Shown here piece after piece: positions 39,083 to 53,141 of a stretch of DNA of 64,000 bases. The DNA comes from Lethocerus indicus. Its lineage: Eukaryota; Arthropoda; Insecta; Hemiptera; Belostomatidae. Position 1 is the stretch's first letter, and each line of letters begins with the position of its first letter. The stretch covers positions 7,821,501-7,885,500 of the forward strand of contig JACDQD010000102.1 of NCBI GenBank assembly GCA_019843655.1, in the 5' to 3' direction. The translations under genes were made by a program, and so were the position numbers. The notes below the pieces were generated by a model. That model did no database searches. It was given only the letters and a program-made list of their open reading frames with translations, and had not been told where the DNA came from.

Positions 39083-42000
39083 CACACGCACACACATGCG
39101 CGTGTATTGTGAGACAGTGAGTAGAGGTAGATTGAACTCTGTCTTTTTGTATTTGCCAATAACGCACGTTAATTGGAACACAGTAATTAACACTTGAACT
39201 TAACTTTCTGTGCTGGAAGCATTTTGGTTTGGCGATATTTATTATTTGACTGTAAGTGAACTGTTGTTCAGTGTGAGAACGGTCAAAGTCAGTAATAGTT
39301 TTTCATTCCAAGGATAGCGTGTAGGACCCTAGTGTACGAAAATATCGTCAGGTTCTTCTGAATGTAACAAAAGGCATTTTTGGATATGGGCTCTGACGAA
39401 AAAATACTAACTGGTAAGCCTTCCACGCCCCCTTCCCCTGGATACCTTGTCAGAGCGCAGCTAATCCGAATAAATGGGAGAAATGTTAAAATCCGCCAAC
39501 AAATTGGACAGTCTTTTTGTCTCGCTCGAGAAAAAGTGCAAACATCGTTTCCTCCAGGGCGGTTTTTATTAATTGCAGACCAAAATCCGTCACCGTCCCA
39601 TTTATGTTTCCTCGGTTGGATTTATTCATTATGAGAATTCTGCCGCCCGGGTTTTTTTTTATTTATTAGATTCTCATACGAAATTTGTCTTTTTCAATAT
39701 TTCAAGTCTGTTGTAATTAAATCCCATGTACGGAACAGCAAACCACGGATACCGCGTCCTTTGCTAAACCGCTTTAACCATATTCGTCCGGTAAGATTGA
39801 TTATTTATTTGTGAATTAATTGTTTCAACTCGTTCAACTGGTATAAAGACAATAAAACCATGAAATAAGAGGAGGGAAAATAAAAAATAATGAAAATGGT
39901 TTAATAGCATTAATATTTGATCTATTATGATTTTTTCTTGACTGATGAAAAAGAAGAACAAATTTTTGAGATTAAATATGGTAAATAACCCCGAAACTTT
40001 TTCAAGACCGTTCTAAACCCGAAGCCATTTGCAGGTATCATCGTTAGCCGGACTTATATAGCGCGCCCGAACGGACTCATAATAGAGAAGTTGCCAAGGT
40101 AATCAGCAGTGTTTCCACCGTAAACCTAATTAAATCCTTGAGTTATCCCCGTTAACGGAAGGCCGGTCGTCGAGGACATGCTCCGTTGTTGATGAGAAGA
40201 ATTGGCGGCCGGGGGTTATCTTGTAGGGCCACTCGCCAGACAATGGCGGCCACAATCGGAGCCCACAATATAACCCCTCACCCCCATCACCCCCTCATCC
40301 CCTCATCCCCGCTGCAATTGTTCAACTTAATACGCACCTCCCCCGCCCTGACAGGGCCCCCTCTGTTACCTTCACCACCACCGCCACCCCCCTCCGCCGC
40401 GAATACCGCTCCGATCAATAGCGTTTACACATTATACACGACCAGAATGGGTCATGTAATTACGGCGCCCCAGTCCGCCTCCCAACACGCGGCCGGCATC
40501 CCTTCGCCCTCCGTAATATTAACTCGAATCGAAGCCATAGGTGACGGATGGCTATTATTTTTGACGCGAATTTATATTGCACAATCTTGTCTTCGCCACA
40601 TGAATCGAATCGGAATGAAAATGGAGGTCAATTTAAAAAAAAACCACATAGACAATGAATAATAGAGTATTAAAATGTGAGGGTTTAGTTTTTGCAGAAT
40701 AATTTCCTTAATATTATAATATTCCTATATAAGGAAGGAAGGTTGGCGTATGATCCTCAAAATTATAGTGGCAATAAAATTGATCGCTAGTATTTCGTAC
40801 AAAGAAAATGGTGTGTATAAATTAGTGTCGCGTAGTTGTATTGGAAAATTTATTATGACTTTTACAACAATAAATTTGACGTCCTTCGACCGCCGTCATG
40901 TTCCCAAAAAACAGTATAATATAAATCTTGCTCACCTTGTTTAGTTCAAAATCAAATAAAAATAAAAAATAAAGCCAAACAATTTTCTGAGACAGTCACA
41001 AAAGCGCTAAATTTATTTAATATAGCGTCTTTATATTCCTCCGGAAAATACGGGCTATCTTTTAGAATTTGATTCCTTCGCCGCGCCTCAGATAAAGTTA
41101 TGCGTCGTATATAATTGGAGGCGTAGGGTCAACTAAATAATAGTGGCACGCTCCGGTAATCTTTCCGTTCTGATGACGATGGCGGTCAGGCCATGAATCA
41201 GCCCGAATTTATTCAGGAAGATATCTGTTCCGTTGCCCTGGCAAACGTTGGCAACAGTGTCCCCGGCGGCCGGCGAGCGCCAACCATAGTTTATGAACTA
41301 GACCGCGATATCCGCAACGTTCGCCCTATCGTTTTTTTTCTAACCGCCCCTTTAAATTTGGCCGAATATCGCCCCAAATTCACTCCCCCTCTCGATCATC
41401 GTATCGGACCTATATTCTCTCACAGCTCACAATTCGATTACGACCGTTTCAACTGCTGCTAGTTTCTGCTCGACTTTCATACCGTTAGAATCGTTTCAGA
41501 TTAACGGACGCAACTCTCGGAACCGTTTTGAAACGGTTGAACAATTTAATATTGAATTATTTGCGCCACGTCACGAACAAATCATTTCTTTCGCCCTTCC
41601 GCATTTTTCTCTTAGAGACGTCCTCTAATCAACATATATTTAATCTTCGTTCAGAGACATCGAAAGAAACTAGATATCCAGATGAATGCAATGCATAATA
41701 TTATGCAAACAATAGACAATGGATCTTTGACGATCATACCTTATTTATGATTTTGGGGGGGGGACCATTCCGCTGTTTCAACAACATAGTTTCACAGCTA
41801 CATATGTGTTTTATACAATTTACAATTTTTTTTGTCCATTTACTCGCCATGCTAGTATTGGGGAAAGTTTTGATCTCAATGCTGCCCGGTATTCGGTTCT
41901 TGAACTACCGAACTTTATTGTAGTTTTCTTCCTCTTCGTGGACTGATTCTTGCGAAAAGTTAGAAAGGAATGTCTTCCTTTCCTTTTGTACTGAGCGTTT

Positions 42001-45000
42001 GTTCGGCGGGAATTTAATTATACAGGTACGGCGAATAAAAAGTGCATCTCATAATTTAATGAATAAACGGAAATACAGTTAAAACAACTTGTTCGTCACT
42101 GCAATAACTGCTTACTGAATCATCAACGCATATACGCTTTTTCGCCATTCCACAAATCATATACTTCATAACTGATTTCGCTTTGAAGAAAATTTTAATA
42201 TGAACGCCGACCGTATTATAATTCGGGTCTCTGAAAAGGACGTATTCAGTGTGTTGATAAATTATCGCTTATTCGCCCAACGGTTTTATGTTGTTTATGG
42301 ACTCTATAAGCACTCGTAATCTCTAGGAAGAGGGGGCGCTGTTTAATAGCCCATTCGTGTCAGCAGTTCCGAAAATTTGATAATAAAAATACTGATAAAA
42401 CCTGCTTTTCCGGTCGTAAAATAATGCGAAGAGGCCATGAAAAAGCATAATGATAATAATATCAAATTATACAGTTACTTCATGTTCTGATTCGGCTGTT
42501 TTCAATTCATGAACCCTAGTTGTGATTAAATGTCAAAACAATTTTCTGGGTCGTGTCATATACAATGTATTCGGTCAACCTAATTAAGCCATAATTATCA
42601 TTATAAATCGAGAACTCGCACAGCTTCCGCACTGGTTTGTATCGACTGAATTCAAACATCGAATTAATACACGAAACGATTTCTAAAAATTAAATGCAAA
42701 TCATCATTGTCATTATTTATTAATTTGTTTACTTTATCCGTAATTATAGTGCATACGAATTTAAACATTTACATGTATTATCTGTCACCTTGTAGTAAAG
42801 AATAAACCCAGTGTCAATTTTTAAAAATTATAACAAGTAAATTTATCCATTATTTTCGAGCCGAAAGTAATATTTCATCATCTGGAAAGAATAATTTTTT
42901 TTATCATGTAAATTCGCTGATTTAGGAATCAGAATTATCTTGATGGATATTTTCGTCAGATCTGAAAAGTTGAGGAATATAAATAAATAAAAAAACATTG
43001 ATGCTCAAAAAAGTGTTCAAATTTTCATTTATGTTGAGAAACCGTCATATTTCTGTAATGCAGTCTCACTCTAATGTTAAACAGAGTGATTTAATAAGAA
43101 TGAACGTTTTATTCTCTCATAAAATACGCCAATAATGATCATTGTTTTTTCATGTAAATAGACCCCGACGAAATGGCTTCGGTTGACAACATTTTTAAGT
43201 CAATGAAGCCTTGCATTAGACGCCGACCCGTAGAGACAGAAAAGTTCTGGTAGTTGAGAATATTACGTTGGCATTCATTCACTGGTGTCGGGTACGCCTT
43301 CTATTAATCTGCGGCCTGTCTCCAGAGCACGCAATTCCCGTAGGCCTCAGCAACGATCCCGTACGCCTCATTCTCTCTCTTATAATTGAATTATAACGAG
43401 CATTCCTGAATGCATTGCAAATGCACAGTTCTTTTTTTCGCACACAGGTCGTTGCGAATAGAACTAACCCGCTGTACGATAGAAATTAGAAGATTTACTA
43501 ACGTGACGAGAAAATTAAATATATCTTCCGCTGCTTCAAGTTGATTCAAGTTAATCTACTCGTCATTAGTAGGAAGATGAAACAATTTCATAGTATTTCG
43601 GTGACTAATTTCGGATCAAAGAGAAGTAGAAATTAATATGGTTCCCAGTGTTCCCGGGCAGGTACTGTGGAGGACAGGTCCAGACGTGGGTCCCAGTTTC
43701 GTGTGCAATCGTTTTTGCATTATCTCCGCAGGGATTTTAGGCGGGTATGGCGGGGGGTATTGCCCGTTTATGGCTCGGACATTGGGCCCCAGCGCCATTG
43801 TTCGGCCCTCTGAATGGCCGTATTCAACTTCGAGTTTGTACAATGCCCTCACAGTTAATTGAGGGGGGGGGGTGTCGTACTTTCTCCCCTCCCGAAGATA
43901 ATTATCGCGTTAAGATACCCAATTGGCGGGACGGCGAGGGGTTGAACAAAGTGCAGGCTATATAACGCTGTTTTCATTACGATAGAGCGCTTCTTCAATT
44001 CAACGTGTCACATTGTGTCACGTGGTGTATTGACCACTGTAGCCCATTCCAAACTGAAAGATAATTTACGACGCTCACAGATAGAAGATGATGATTGAAG
44101 GTGGGGAAAATCATTAGAATTAGATGCGGGGATTCGAGCGCGGGGTTTTTTTCGCAAGTACATTGGCAATTTGGCACAGTTCGCCTCGAGCATTTTGCAC
44201 GGCGAATATTGCGTGCGGGATGTTCAACAATCCGGCTTCATATTTGTAATCTCGGCTAGGGTGCGTGTACAATATTCATGTGTGTGCGGGGCGCAAACAG
44301 TGCTCATCGTAGGAACTAATCCCGCGTCGAGCGCCCGCAGTATAAATAGAAGAATATGTCCCGCCCGCCCCGACACCGCCCCCAACCCCCTGTTTATATT
44401 TGCTAGGAGCAGTATCCGCATTCGGTGCGGACCTGTCCCTGGCGACAACGTTGCCAGACGGCCACGCACGTAATGAGATACAGGTCCTATATCTGGATAC
44501 CGGGATATATCCCCTAAGTGTCCCTAATTGTCTACAGGAATGTAGCGATAGAACAAAAACTGCTAGATCGAAATATTGTATGAATGTTTAAGAAGAGTAA
44601 TAGGCTGAAACATTTTAATATACACGGCACTAGAGTTTTTCAAGTGCATTTTAACAATTCGATATGAAATAAAATGTTCTTATAATAGAAGCAATCATTC
44701 ATTCATATATTCCCAACCTGATGGCTTTTCCGCCTTACGGTGGTCTTAATAACAGGCCGAATGGTGTCAACGGGACGAGCTTTAATCGCCACCGGCTTAA
44801 ATTCAGTGATCCCCACTTAAAAGTTACACTGGGAAAGTTGTTTCGCTTCGCGTAAAGACCTCCGCTGATTGCCTGAGCTTTACCGGGTCTTATATATCTC
44901 GCCAAGTTTTGGCGTTAAATTTAAATGCGAAGACAGACAATAATATGCTCGGGCGATAATAACTGCACACTCTCTGTCTCTCTCTCAGTGTTGAAAATTG

Positions 45001-45647
45001 GGTTGGACGAGATTCTCATGGAAATTTGTCAGCTCTTATTCTAATTGCAAAGAGTTATTTAAATTTACCCAATCTTTGAATAATGAAGAAATAACGGTCT
45101 TTTCAAACGTTTCCGGTGAAAAAAATATTTGTACCAGTTTGTATGTGTAGGAACTTGGCCGCACCTTTTGCAAGATAAAATTACAGCGTTTAACAAGGAA
45201 GCAGGTTGTCAATTTCGACTTCTCGTATTGGTTATGCAGAAAGAGATTTTCGGGTTTACTTGGGTTTTAACCGCATGAATTATTTTACAGTTTGGAACAA
45301 CTTCCCGAGAAGTTACTGAACAATTCTCATGATTTTTAAATAGTCTTGTGATTCTTCCGGGGGGGGGGTAATTACCACCTTTAACCTTTCCCCCTGTAGT
45401 CGGTTACAGAGGGCAGTTAAGTTATTAGCAAAAATTAACATTACAGTTTTGGTTCCATTTTTTACTTTGAATGTTTTATTTACCATTATATTCGTGTCAT
45501 ATATGAAGTGATATCCCAATTTAATTGTGAAATTCAAATTGGTACTATAATTAATGTATATGGGAATAAATTAATTCTGGGTATATTAAGTTCGCCGTCG
45601 TATTGGCCTAAATATAACTTCGCCTTTGAGAAAAACATTTCTAGTCA

Positions 45648-45839
45648 TTAGCCTAAGACTTGGCCGATGTCCGACCGCGGCTCTTGAGAGGCCGATTCCA
45701 CTGGAGGCCACCCCTCGGAGAGAGGCAGCAAGTTTGGCTTTAAGTCGGCTAGGTTAAGTTCGGAATGGGACCTGTCGCGTGTAATCTCCCCTCGGCTCCA
45801 GTGGAGTCCCTGACCCTGCTCCCATCCGTCCACCGCCAT
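45648..45839 (-). CDS. Possible small ORF with TISU-like start (63 residues)
   Basis: On the minus strand GAAGATGGCGGT surrounds the ATG at 45839, close to the TISU/YY1 element (SAASATGGCGGC) that marks short-leader translation starts. The frame runs 63 codons to TAA, beginning MAVDGWEQGQGLHWSRGEI, with about two thirds G/C third positions in a locally GC-rich block. The frame is also open upstream of this Met. No family is recognised, there is no neighbouring exon evidence, and the overlapping minus-strand frame is open too, so chance is a serious alternative. It would lie antisense within the intron between exons A and B. Confidence 0.2.
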   Translation of the reverse strand: MAVDGWEQGQGLHWSRGEITRDRSHSELNLADLKPNLLPLSEGWPPVESASQEPRSDIGQVLG

Positions 45840-48800
45840 CTTCCCCGTTCCCACCAAATTGGATTCTCGCCGCTTGAAAGTTTTCCCCCACGCCGCAGCG
45901 AGAAGTTGCCCCTTGAGGAGGAGGACTGTACTTTGTTCGCTGATTAGTGAAGCATCCGTCTCTCCAGTCGCCAACAACGGGTGGTTTTATACCTTGATGA
46001 AGATTCATGCTTGAAATATACGACAGGGAAGAAAGGGGAGTTGCCTCAATGCACATTTCAAAAGAGAGAATAATGTTGGATATGCGTACATCACCCGTTT
46101 GTTTTTTCGTTCGTTACGTCTTAATTCACCAACAACGTAATTCTGTTTTTGTTTTTCTGAATTATAGTTTGAACAAAAGAATTATAGAATGGACAATTTT
46201 TTTTTGAGAAAATCAGATTCACGGAGTGGCTAGATATGGGCGGGGATTGAAGTGATTTTGCTAATTGTGTAAAAGAAACACTGGACTAGAGGCAGTCTAA
46301 TTGGCTTACATAAGCGATCCATACAACAAGGTCCTTGGGAATCTACATTTCAGTGTTGCACAATTGAAAAATTGAATTGCGATCTGAAAAATGTATTGCC
46401 CGTACAAGTGAAGAGGATATATCGACTTCTACAATGAGAATAATAAATATACGGTCATAAATTGTAAACGTTGCTCCCGAGGGCTCGACAATTTCGTTAA
46501 GCCTTTGATCATTATTAAAACGCGTCGGACGATAGAGAGAGGGCGGAGTTATCAATGGTAGGCTGATAATTGAATATTAGAGTATATCTGCTGAAATCGA
46601 ATATCGGGGGTATCAAAAAAGCAATCGCTTCGTACAACATATAATACATTATAAGCTAAGATAAAAATAATGTACACACGATATGGAAAATATATTAGGA
46701 ATAAATTATTTCAAAAAATCTAATCGACTGTGTTAGAAGATGGTCGCTTTAAGCTATGTATGTACAATCGGACAAGGGAATGTTATGTTCTATTTACTTC
46801 ATTTTAATTCCAACGTGTGTTTCTAAAACATTGAGTTATATGTCTGTAATTAGGCAATTATCCACCCTTGCCTATTATTAAGTTCCATGGTTTTACATAA
46901 TATCATGTCGCTAGTTTGAAAAGGGACGGTTATTAGTAAAGAAATTGTGTTTGTAGTTTGGGCTGGAAATTATACACCCCCCTCCCGGACTGTCCTTGTG
47001 TACTGCGGCTGTTAATTGGACCAATTTACATCCGAATTACAGACGGTAGGGCCCTCTGATCCCACATAATTTACGCCGGCAAGAAGGGCGGCCGCCTGCC
47101 AAGGAAGTCCAGAACAGAGACAGCCCACTCGAAACAGACCGCTGTTTCGGGCGCCAAGTTTATGCATACTTTGGACAAGTTATGGCAGCGCTTCGCGACC
47201 TCGGGCATACGGATTAAAATTGGATTCAAGACACCTTAAACGGGTTAGTTTGCGTTGATTGTTGGGCAAACGAGAACAGTGAAGACCGTTTATCGACTAC
47301 TGCTATGTTCGGTCAGTCGTTCGATGTTTATTCAGAGGATTCATAATGTTTAAAGTACTTAGGAAATGTCCGCATATTTGCATCGGCATATTTACATTCA
47401 TTTTTATCATTGTATAGACCGTGTAAATAGCAAACATCCGTACGGGCCTCCTACAAATTTGTTACTAACGGATGGATATTATAGTAGCCGGAAATTAATT
47501 TTCCGGAAACGGAGCGCATCCTGAACACAGTCGGGCTGTATATTTTTTTTGGGCGGAAGCAGTTGGGGGACACTCAAAAACAGGAGGGGGCCGATTTCCC
47601 GCAAGGGGCGCAAAAAGGGAGGCCCCAGACATCGAAGAACCCAAATAGATAGAAGGGATGACGTCAAAGGGTTCTTACTCTTCAGTCTACGTTACTCTCG
47701 AATTTTATCTCTTTTGATATTGCCCCTTTTTGTTCCTGAAAACTCTGATTTGTTTGTGCTGTTCGGTCGGCCGATAGATAATCGAACGGTGCCCTTATTA
47801 TTTCAGTACGGGCAATAAACTGTACGTCCTGAATTTTCGCTTCGGCGTTTGCTAATATTATTATCAGAGTTGACAAAAAAAGGATAAAATTTATGTTCAG
47901 ATAGGTTTTGTGTGTGACTCGATCGGAGTCGCCGCAAAACGCTTGTACTTGGCGGCTTCTAACCCTGTATATATGCCTATTGTAGAGGACCAATATTACC
48001 GGTTCTAATTAATATGGTATATCCTGCATTCTCCTTCATTTTTTCACTGACAACAGAATGCTGTTAAGTTAGTACAACGCACGTTTCATGAAAAAGTTCA
48101 GACGACAGACTCTGAGCCATTTGTCCTCCACATTCACACTTCATATCGAATTCCAACGTAGAACGTAAATATTCTTCTGGTTTTTGAAACCAGTACAGTC
48201 CAAGATTGATTGGTTTTACCTGATTTCATTGTAGGATAAATTATGAATAGGGGGAATTCGAAAACGCTCCCATTTTCAATTCGTCGGGGAGCTTACTTCG
48301 GCCGAAGTAAACAACGGGTTCATATTAAATAGACCATTGATTCATTTTCTGTGTAAGGTTAATAACGTAAATTCAGTTTGATGGTGACAGCGCTAAGTGA
48401 CAGGGATTACGGGAGTAAGGTTGGGGGATTATGTGAGGGGTGCGAATAAACAAGGGAGAGATTTCCGAGCTTTGACGTGTTTGACGAGTGCCCCGGCTGC
48501 TGTATATTCTCCCCCCTTTCGCTCGGCCGGTTGAAAAAGAACAAGTGAATCCGATAAAAACATAAAATATTCTTTTTACACTTCGACATTCGGGATAAAT
48601 ATTGAACGAGGTCGATCACTCGATTTTATCCTTGAAAATATTTATCAATGCGTGGTGTAAGTCTTTGTTAATGTTGAATTCATTAACTGCAAGAGATCTG
48701 ATTTAGTACCGAAGAATATTTGTTGGAATAGAAATTTCGCCGATTATGAACCCGTCTGGAGGCCATTGTCGTTGTAAAATCGGTTAATTTTCATCCACCC

Positions 48801-49184
48801 GCGGTTTTTACATTGTTATGTGGATATATTAACACGTAGTATATTCAGCCCTTAAAGTATAGTGTATACTATATACAGTCTACATTATTTCCTACCGGTG
48901 ATAGCTTCATATTAAAGTGAAGCAAAACAGACGAGATAGAATTCATCACAGGTTTCCTCATAAAACATGCCCGAGATCCTACCCACAGTATAACAGTATC
49001 CGATCTTACCAGAAGATATAAAGTAATGATTCGAATTCTGGTCGCGGAAACCTTTACTCAATCCTATCATCCCTTTATAATAAACCTATAGCTGAAAATC
49101 ATGAAATAGCGACAATGTCTTTCGTAATTCATTCATATGACCAGAGTGATGTGTAATTGACAAACGTGTTGTGTCCTATTACAG

Positions 49185-49380
49185 GACTGGGAGGAGATGA
49201 CACGGCTCAGAGGGCAGGACAGCAAGTTCAGCAGCAGCAGCAGCAGCAGCAGCAGGGGCAGGGGCAGGGGCACACGAGGCAGCAGCCGCCCCCGCCACCG
49301 CCGCCGCCCCCGCTACACCGCCTCTCACCCCTACTCAGCCCCTCTAGAGCCAGCCTACAGTCGACCAGTCTACAGTGCAG
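49185..49380 (+). CDS. Coding exon B: CAG/CCG-repeat exon open in two frames
   Basis: The exon starts after the acceptor GTGTCCTATTACAG and ends at TGCAG|GTACAC, giving 196 bases. Joined to exon A in phase 0 it reads DWEEMTRLRGQDSKF, then a Ser run, Arg/Gly repeats, a basic Arg/Pro stretch and a Tyr/Pro/Ser-rich tail ending in phase 1. In the frame entered in phase 1 it reads GLGGDDTAQRAGQQV, then a nine-Gln run, a nine-Pro run and a Ser/Leu tail ending in phase 2. Both frames are free of stops and rich in G/C at the third position; the remaining frame stops within five codons. The first frame fits exon A, the second fits exon C and matches the Gln-rich composition of exon A. I cannot choose between them. 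The region is disordered in either frame and no domain is visible. Confidence 0.6.
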
Positions 49381-52300
49381 GTACACTGCATAAATATGCA
49401 TTCGATTCCCAAGTACAAATATCATTTTAACACAATTAATATTATAGACTCGGTGACATAACATTATTCTTTACGCATCAGAAAGAATAGCCAAAATGTA
49501 TTTGCCGCTGTAGATAAATTGTATAAACTGATAATAATGACTTACACTGCTGTCACAAAAACACAATACTCCAATTCGATTTCAGGTTTTTTCAGGTATA
49601 GAGTTAAGATACTTGCAAATGACCTGTGTTCATTTCCAAATTTTCGGTTTTGAGTTCTGTTTTTAGATAAAGTCAATGTATAATATAATTAGGATCAAAT
49701 TGCCAATACCCTACCGATCTTCGTAATAGGGGGCTATAATAATCAAATTGTTCACAAGTTATATGAAACTGAATTTAGAAATATTACATCACTGAGGACA
49801 ATGAAATTTTATCCTTTATTCCAAATGCCAGTCAATTGATTCGTATTACTGCGAAAGAACGAAGAGTGTTTAAGAAATACAGTTCTCGTAATTCTCTGGG
49901 AGTTATTCTCGGCCTAATATAGGAGCGCTATTTAACTATCGCGTGTTGTTGGAATTTTTCATCGTACAACAGCCGGAGGAATGCTCCGGGGCATGTCCGA
50001 CTTTAATACAATTCCCTGTCCCTTTCCATTTGATTAATGCTTTCCGAAAATCGAACCGCGATGGAATTCTGCATATTGCTCGCAAGCAATGTATTTGGTT
50101 AATCAGGCATTTCGTTTCCAGGAGTCCAGGAATCTTCCCGAATGTCAGTTTTGCTTTGGCTCCCAAAGGATTTGGACCTCTAGGGAAGATAAATATGTCA
50201 GAAAACTCAACGACAAATCCCTTCCATTTCTTGGAACAGAGTCGCCCGACTTAGATATTTCATTCGCTAATCGAGTATGCGTGTGGTGGACAACTGCATT
50301 GATTTAGAAAATTAAATTTGAAATATTTCTGTTTAGATAAGTTTCGTATTTTATATCAGAATATAATATTAAACGGGTATATAATTTTATTAGAATTGGC
50401 TGCATATAATACCCGTGTTATTATTCGATAACATTTTTCAAACCTGGAGGCGTTAATATTGTTAATAGTAATATAATTAATCCCATTCAGTCCCTATTGC
50501 GTAACTATCGTCATCTGATTTTATGCTGATTAATACATGATATTATGTGTAGACATTTCATTACAGTTCAAATGTATTTTCTTGATATTGAAAGCTGCTT
50601 TCTGGAAAACATATTTTGGAATAACCCTATTTACATTACAATGTAAGCAATATATCGCGAATATTCTGGAGACTTATGCTAAATTTATGTTAACCGTATG
50701 AATAAGTTAAAATAGATTATTTTCTCCATTGGTATATTATGTTATTAGAAAACAATTCATAGATTATCCAAATGATCAATTTTCAAATTTTAGGTGGAAA
50801 AAATCATTGCCTTTATGATCTTTCGTATATATGTAAAGGAACTATATATTCTAATATTTGTTATGCACAATTAGATGTAATACGGGCAGCTATATTTATA
50901 GGAGTAAAAAATAATTAAAATCTGTTTTTTGTTCCTTTTTGTAAAGTCATTGTGTGTGTATCGCGCGTGAAGTTTCACATTAATAAAATTTTGAGCTCAA
51001 TTTTCCTCGTTATACGGCGAACTAATTTTTCGTTGTTTTCCAATTCGGTTAATCTTATCGGTCGTTTTTTTTTCTTCTGCACTATTGATAAAAATGACAG
51101 CCTGCTAAGCCCGCCACGTGATAGGCGAGTGCCGATAAATATTATTAACTTTACTGTTTGTAAACGACCTTGCGATTACGAAGTTTTCATAGTTGCAAGC
51201 TCATAACCGGGGATTTTTTTCGTCGGAAAATTTTCCAAGATCTTTTACGCGAAACATATTATTGTTATTGTAATATAATTGATTATATTTCAAATTGCTA
51301 AGTACATTTCTTCACTATATGCTAGTAACAAACTTAATTTTCTGATTATAATATTTATTGTTACGTACGTTAAATACTTAATTATCAATAAAATTAATGC
51401 AAATAATGCGGATAAGTAGAATAAAGCGGAGATATGAAACAGTTACATATATTTAATATACTTTTCGAACTTTTCCTAATTGCTGAATTATAATGACCAA
51501 AGTAGTACCAGAGAAGGTTTCACTTTTTCATTTATTTAAACATAAAAAATTTTCTACTAAAAAATTATCTATATAGGAAGAAACTGTACTAAACATTGTA
51601 AAGTATCGACACACCTAGTATGTCCGACATATATTTGACCAAAGCTCAGAGGGCCAATTTCCGTCAGGGTGCATCTCCGCCCGGGACTTATTCAAGACAT
51701 CGGCCCCGGCCGGCCATCCGATCCGTTTCAACGGTCCTGTATATCGGCAAAAGCTGTCTGAGAAACTGACATCTCAGTTATATACCCTTCCGGATCCACT
51801 GACTGTGCAATATTTATCCGGAGGGAAATAAAGGCAGAAGAAAAAAAAGGAAGCAGGGGAAAAGAGAGCGGGGAAGAGAGAGAGAAAAAATGGAATAAAA
51901 CAGGCGCAAATATTGCCGGGGGAGGGTTTTGCAGCTCAACGAAGGCCGACCCCCTTCCAATCGATATTCCCAGTTCTCTAGCTTGCAGCATGGATTTCTG
52001 CTTTTCTTGTACGACATTCGGTAGTAATTTCATTATTATTTTTGTATTCAGACGATAAACTATGTTCAACAAGGCATTGTGAATCGATTTACGTTACGCG
52101 ATATAAAATTTCGTATTAAAATAAGCGGCGCATTATGGTTAATGAGCGTTTTAGGAAACTCATTTAAGAAAAAATGCTACACAAAATGTACAGGAGGGGC
52201 TGGCTGTATTCATTTTTACAAACGGACTAGCTTTTATGTATTTGTGCGCCGCCGGTTTTGCGAAACAAAAACAGATTTGGCTTGAAAGGGAAAACAATAA

Positions 52301-53083
52301 TAAAGAAACCCGTGTGGATGGGGAACGGGCCGCATCCGAATCTTCTGCATATGATTCGTGTGTTCGCTCATTTCCCTCGACAATAAAGTCGGTACAGTAC
52401 ATTGTTTTTCCTAATTTCTGGAATATGATGTTTTCGCTCCAGGAAATATCCTGTGGTTGGTAGGACGCCGCCTTCCCGCAGTGAAAACAGTAGAATTTAA
52501 AGAGTTAGGTCTGCAGGTTAGGTCTCTTATGATTTTGTTTTTGGGAAAGCACTGACAAAACTGATCATTGAAGCGTTGAAGTGAGTTTTCTTCCGATTTC
52601 GGGTAATATTAACTGAGCTTAATTATTACTGCTTTAAAAACAAATTATGCCTTATTAATGAACCTTTTAAATCCACCCATCGTTAATAAATCATTTTGTC
52701 AATTCAATGAATATATTAACGGAAACCATCTGCCAAAAAACAGTATAACAGGATGATGATTCAGTCCGACTGTTGCCCGTATTGGGGGAGGCGAGCTGTA
52801 CCAAATGGCGCCTGGAGTGGTTGCAATAACAGCGGCATTGTCGCGAGCTAAATGACACCGTTTTAAACTATAACTGCCATCAGCTCCACCGCGGATTGAC
52901 GCCCTATTCTTAAACTTTAACTACCTGCATTATCTGCTATTTCACATCTTTAGTTCACAACGATGCAGTACGGTTGAACTTACAAGAAAGTGAACATTGG
53001 TCCTCATCCTGATCCCAATAAAGGAATATTGTCATGTGAGCGCCTGACTGCTTATTGCTGCTGTATGCGTTTATATTAATACG

Positions 53084-53141
<58 letters not shown>

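Larger units (their letters stand above)
24063..49184 (+). other. Long intron (about 25.1 kb) between exons A and B
   Basis: It starts with GTAACT and ends with a pyrimidine-rich stretch and ACAG. It holds the (AT)n tract at 39031, the CT-rich and TCC-rich tracts, and GC-rich blocks at about 27330-27480, 28900-29170, 32030-32180, 36230-36830, 40250-40520 and 43640-43900. I recognise no transposon in 25 kb. An unrecognised exon or microexon may lie here, since the splice phases call for one either here or in the next interval. The possible minus-strand ORF at 45648-45839 is also inside. Confidence 0.55.

Noticed and set aside
40186..40662. 158-codon Pro-rich ORF, including ATGGCGGCC near 40243
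   Set aside because: The Pro run comes from a C-rich simple tract and the remainder has no recognisable domain; no splice or promoter context supports it.
49228..49464. Minus-strand ORF with poly-Gly and poly-Cys runs
   Set aside because: It is the mirror image of the CAG/CCG repeat in exon B.
50089..50307. 72-codon ORF with a CQFCF motif, considered as the missing exon between B and C
   Set aside because: The acceptor at 50123 fits, but in phase 1 the frame stops before a usable donor, and a CxxC pair alone does not make a zinc finger.
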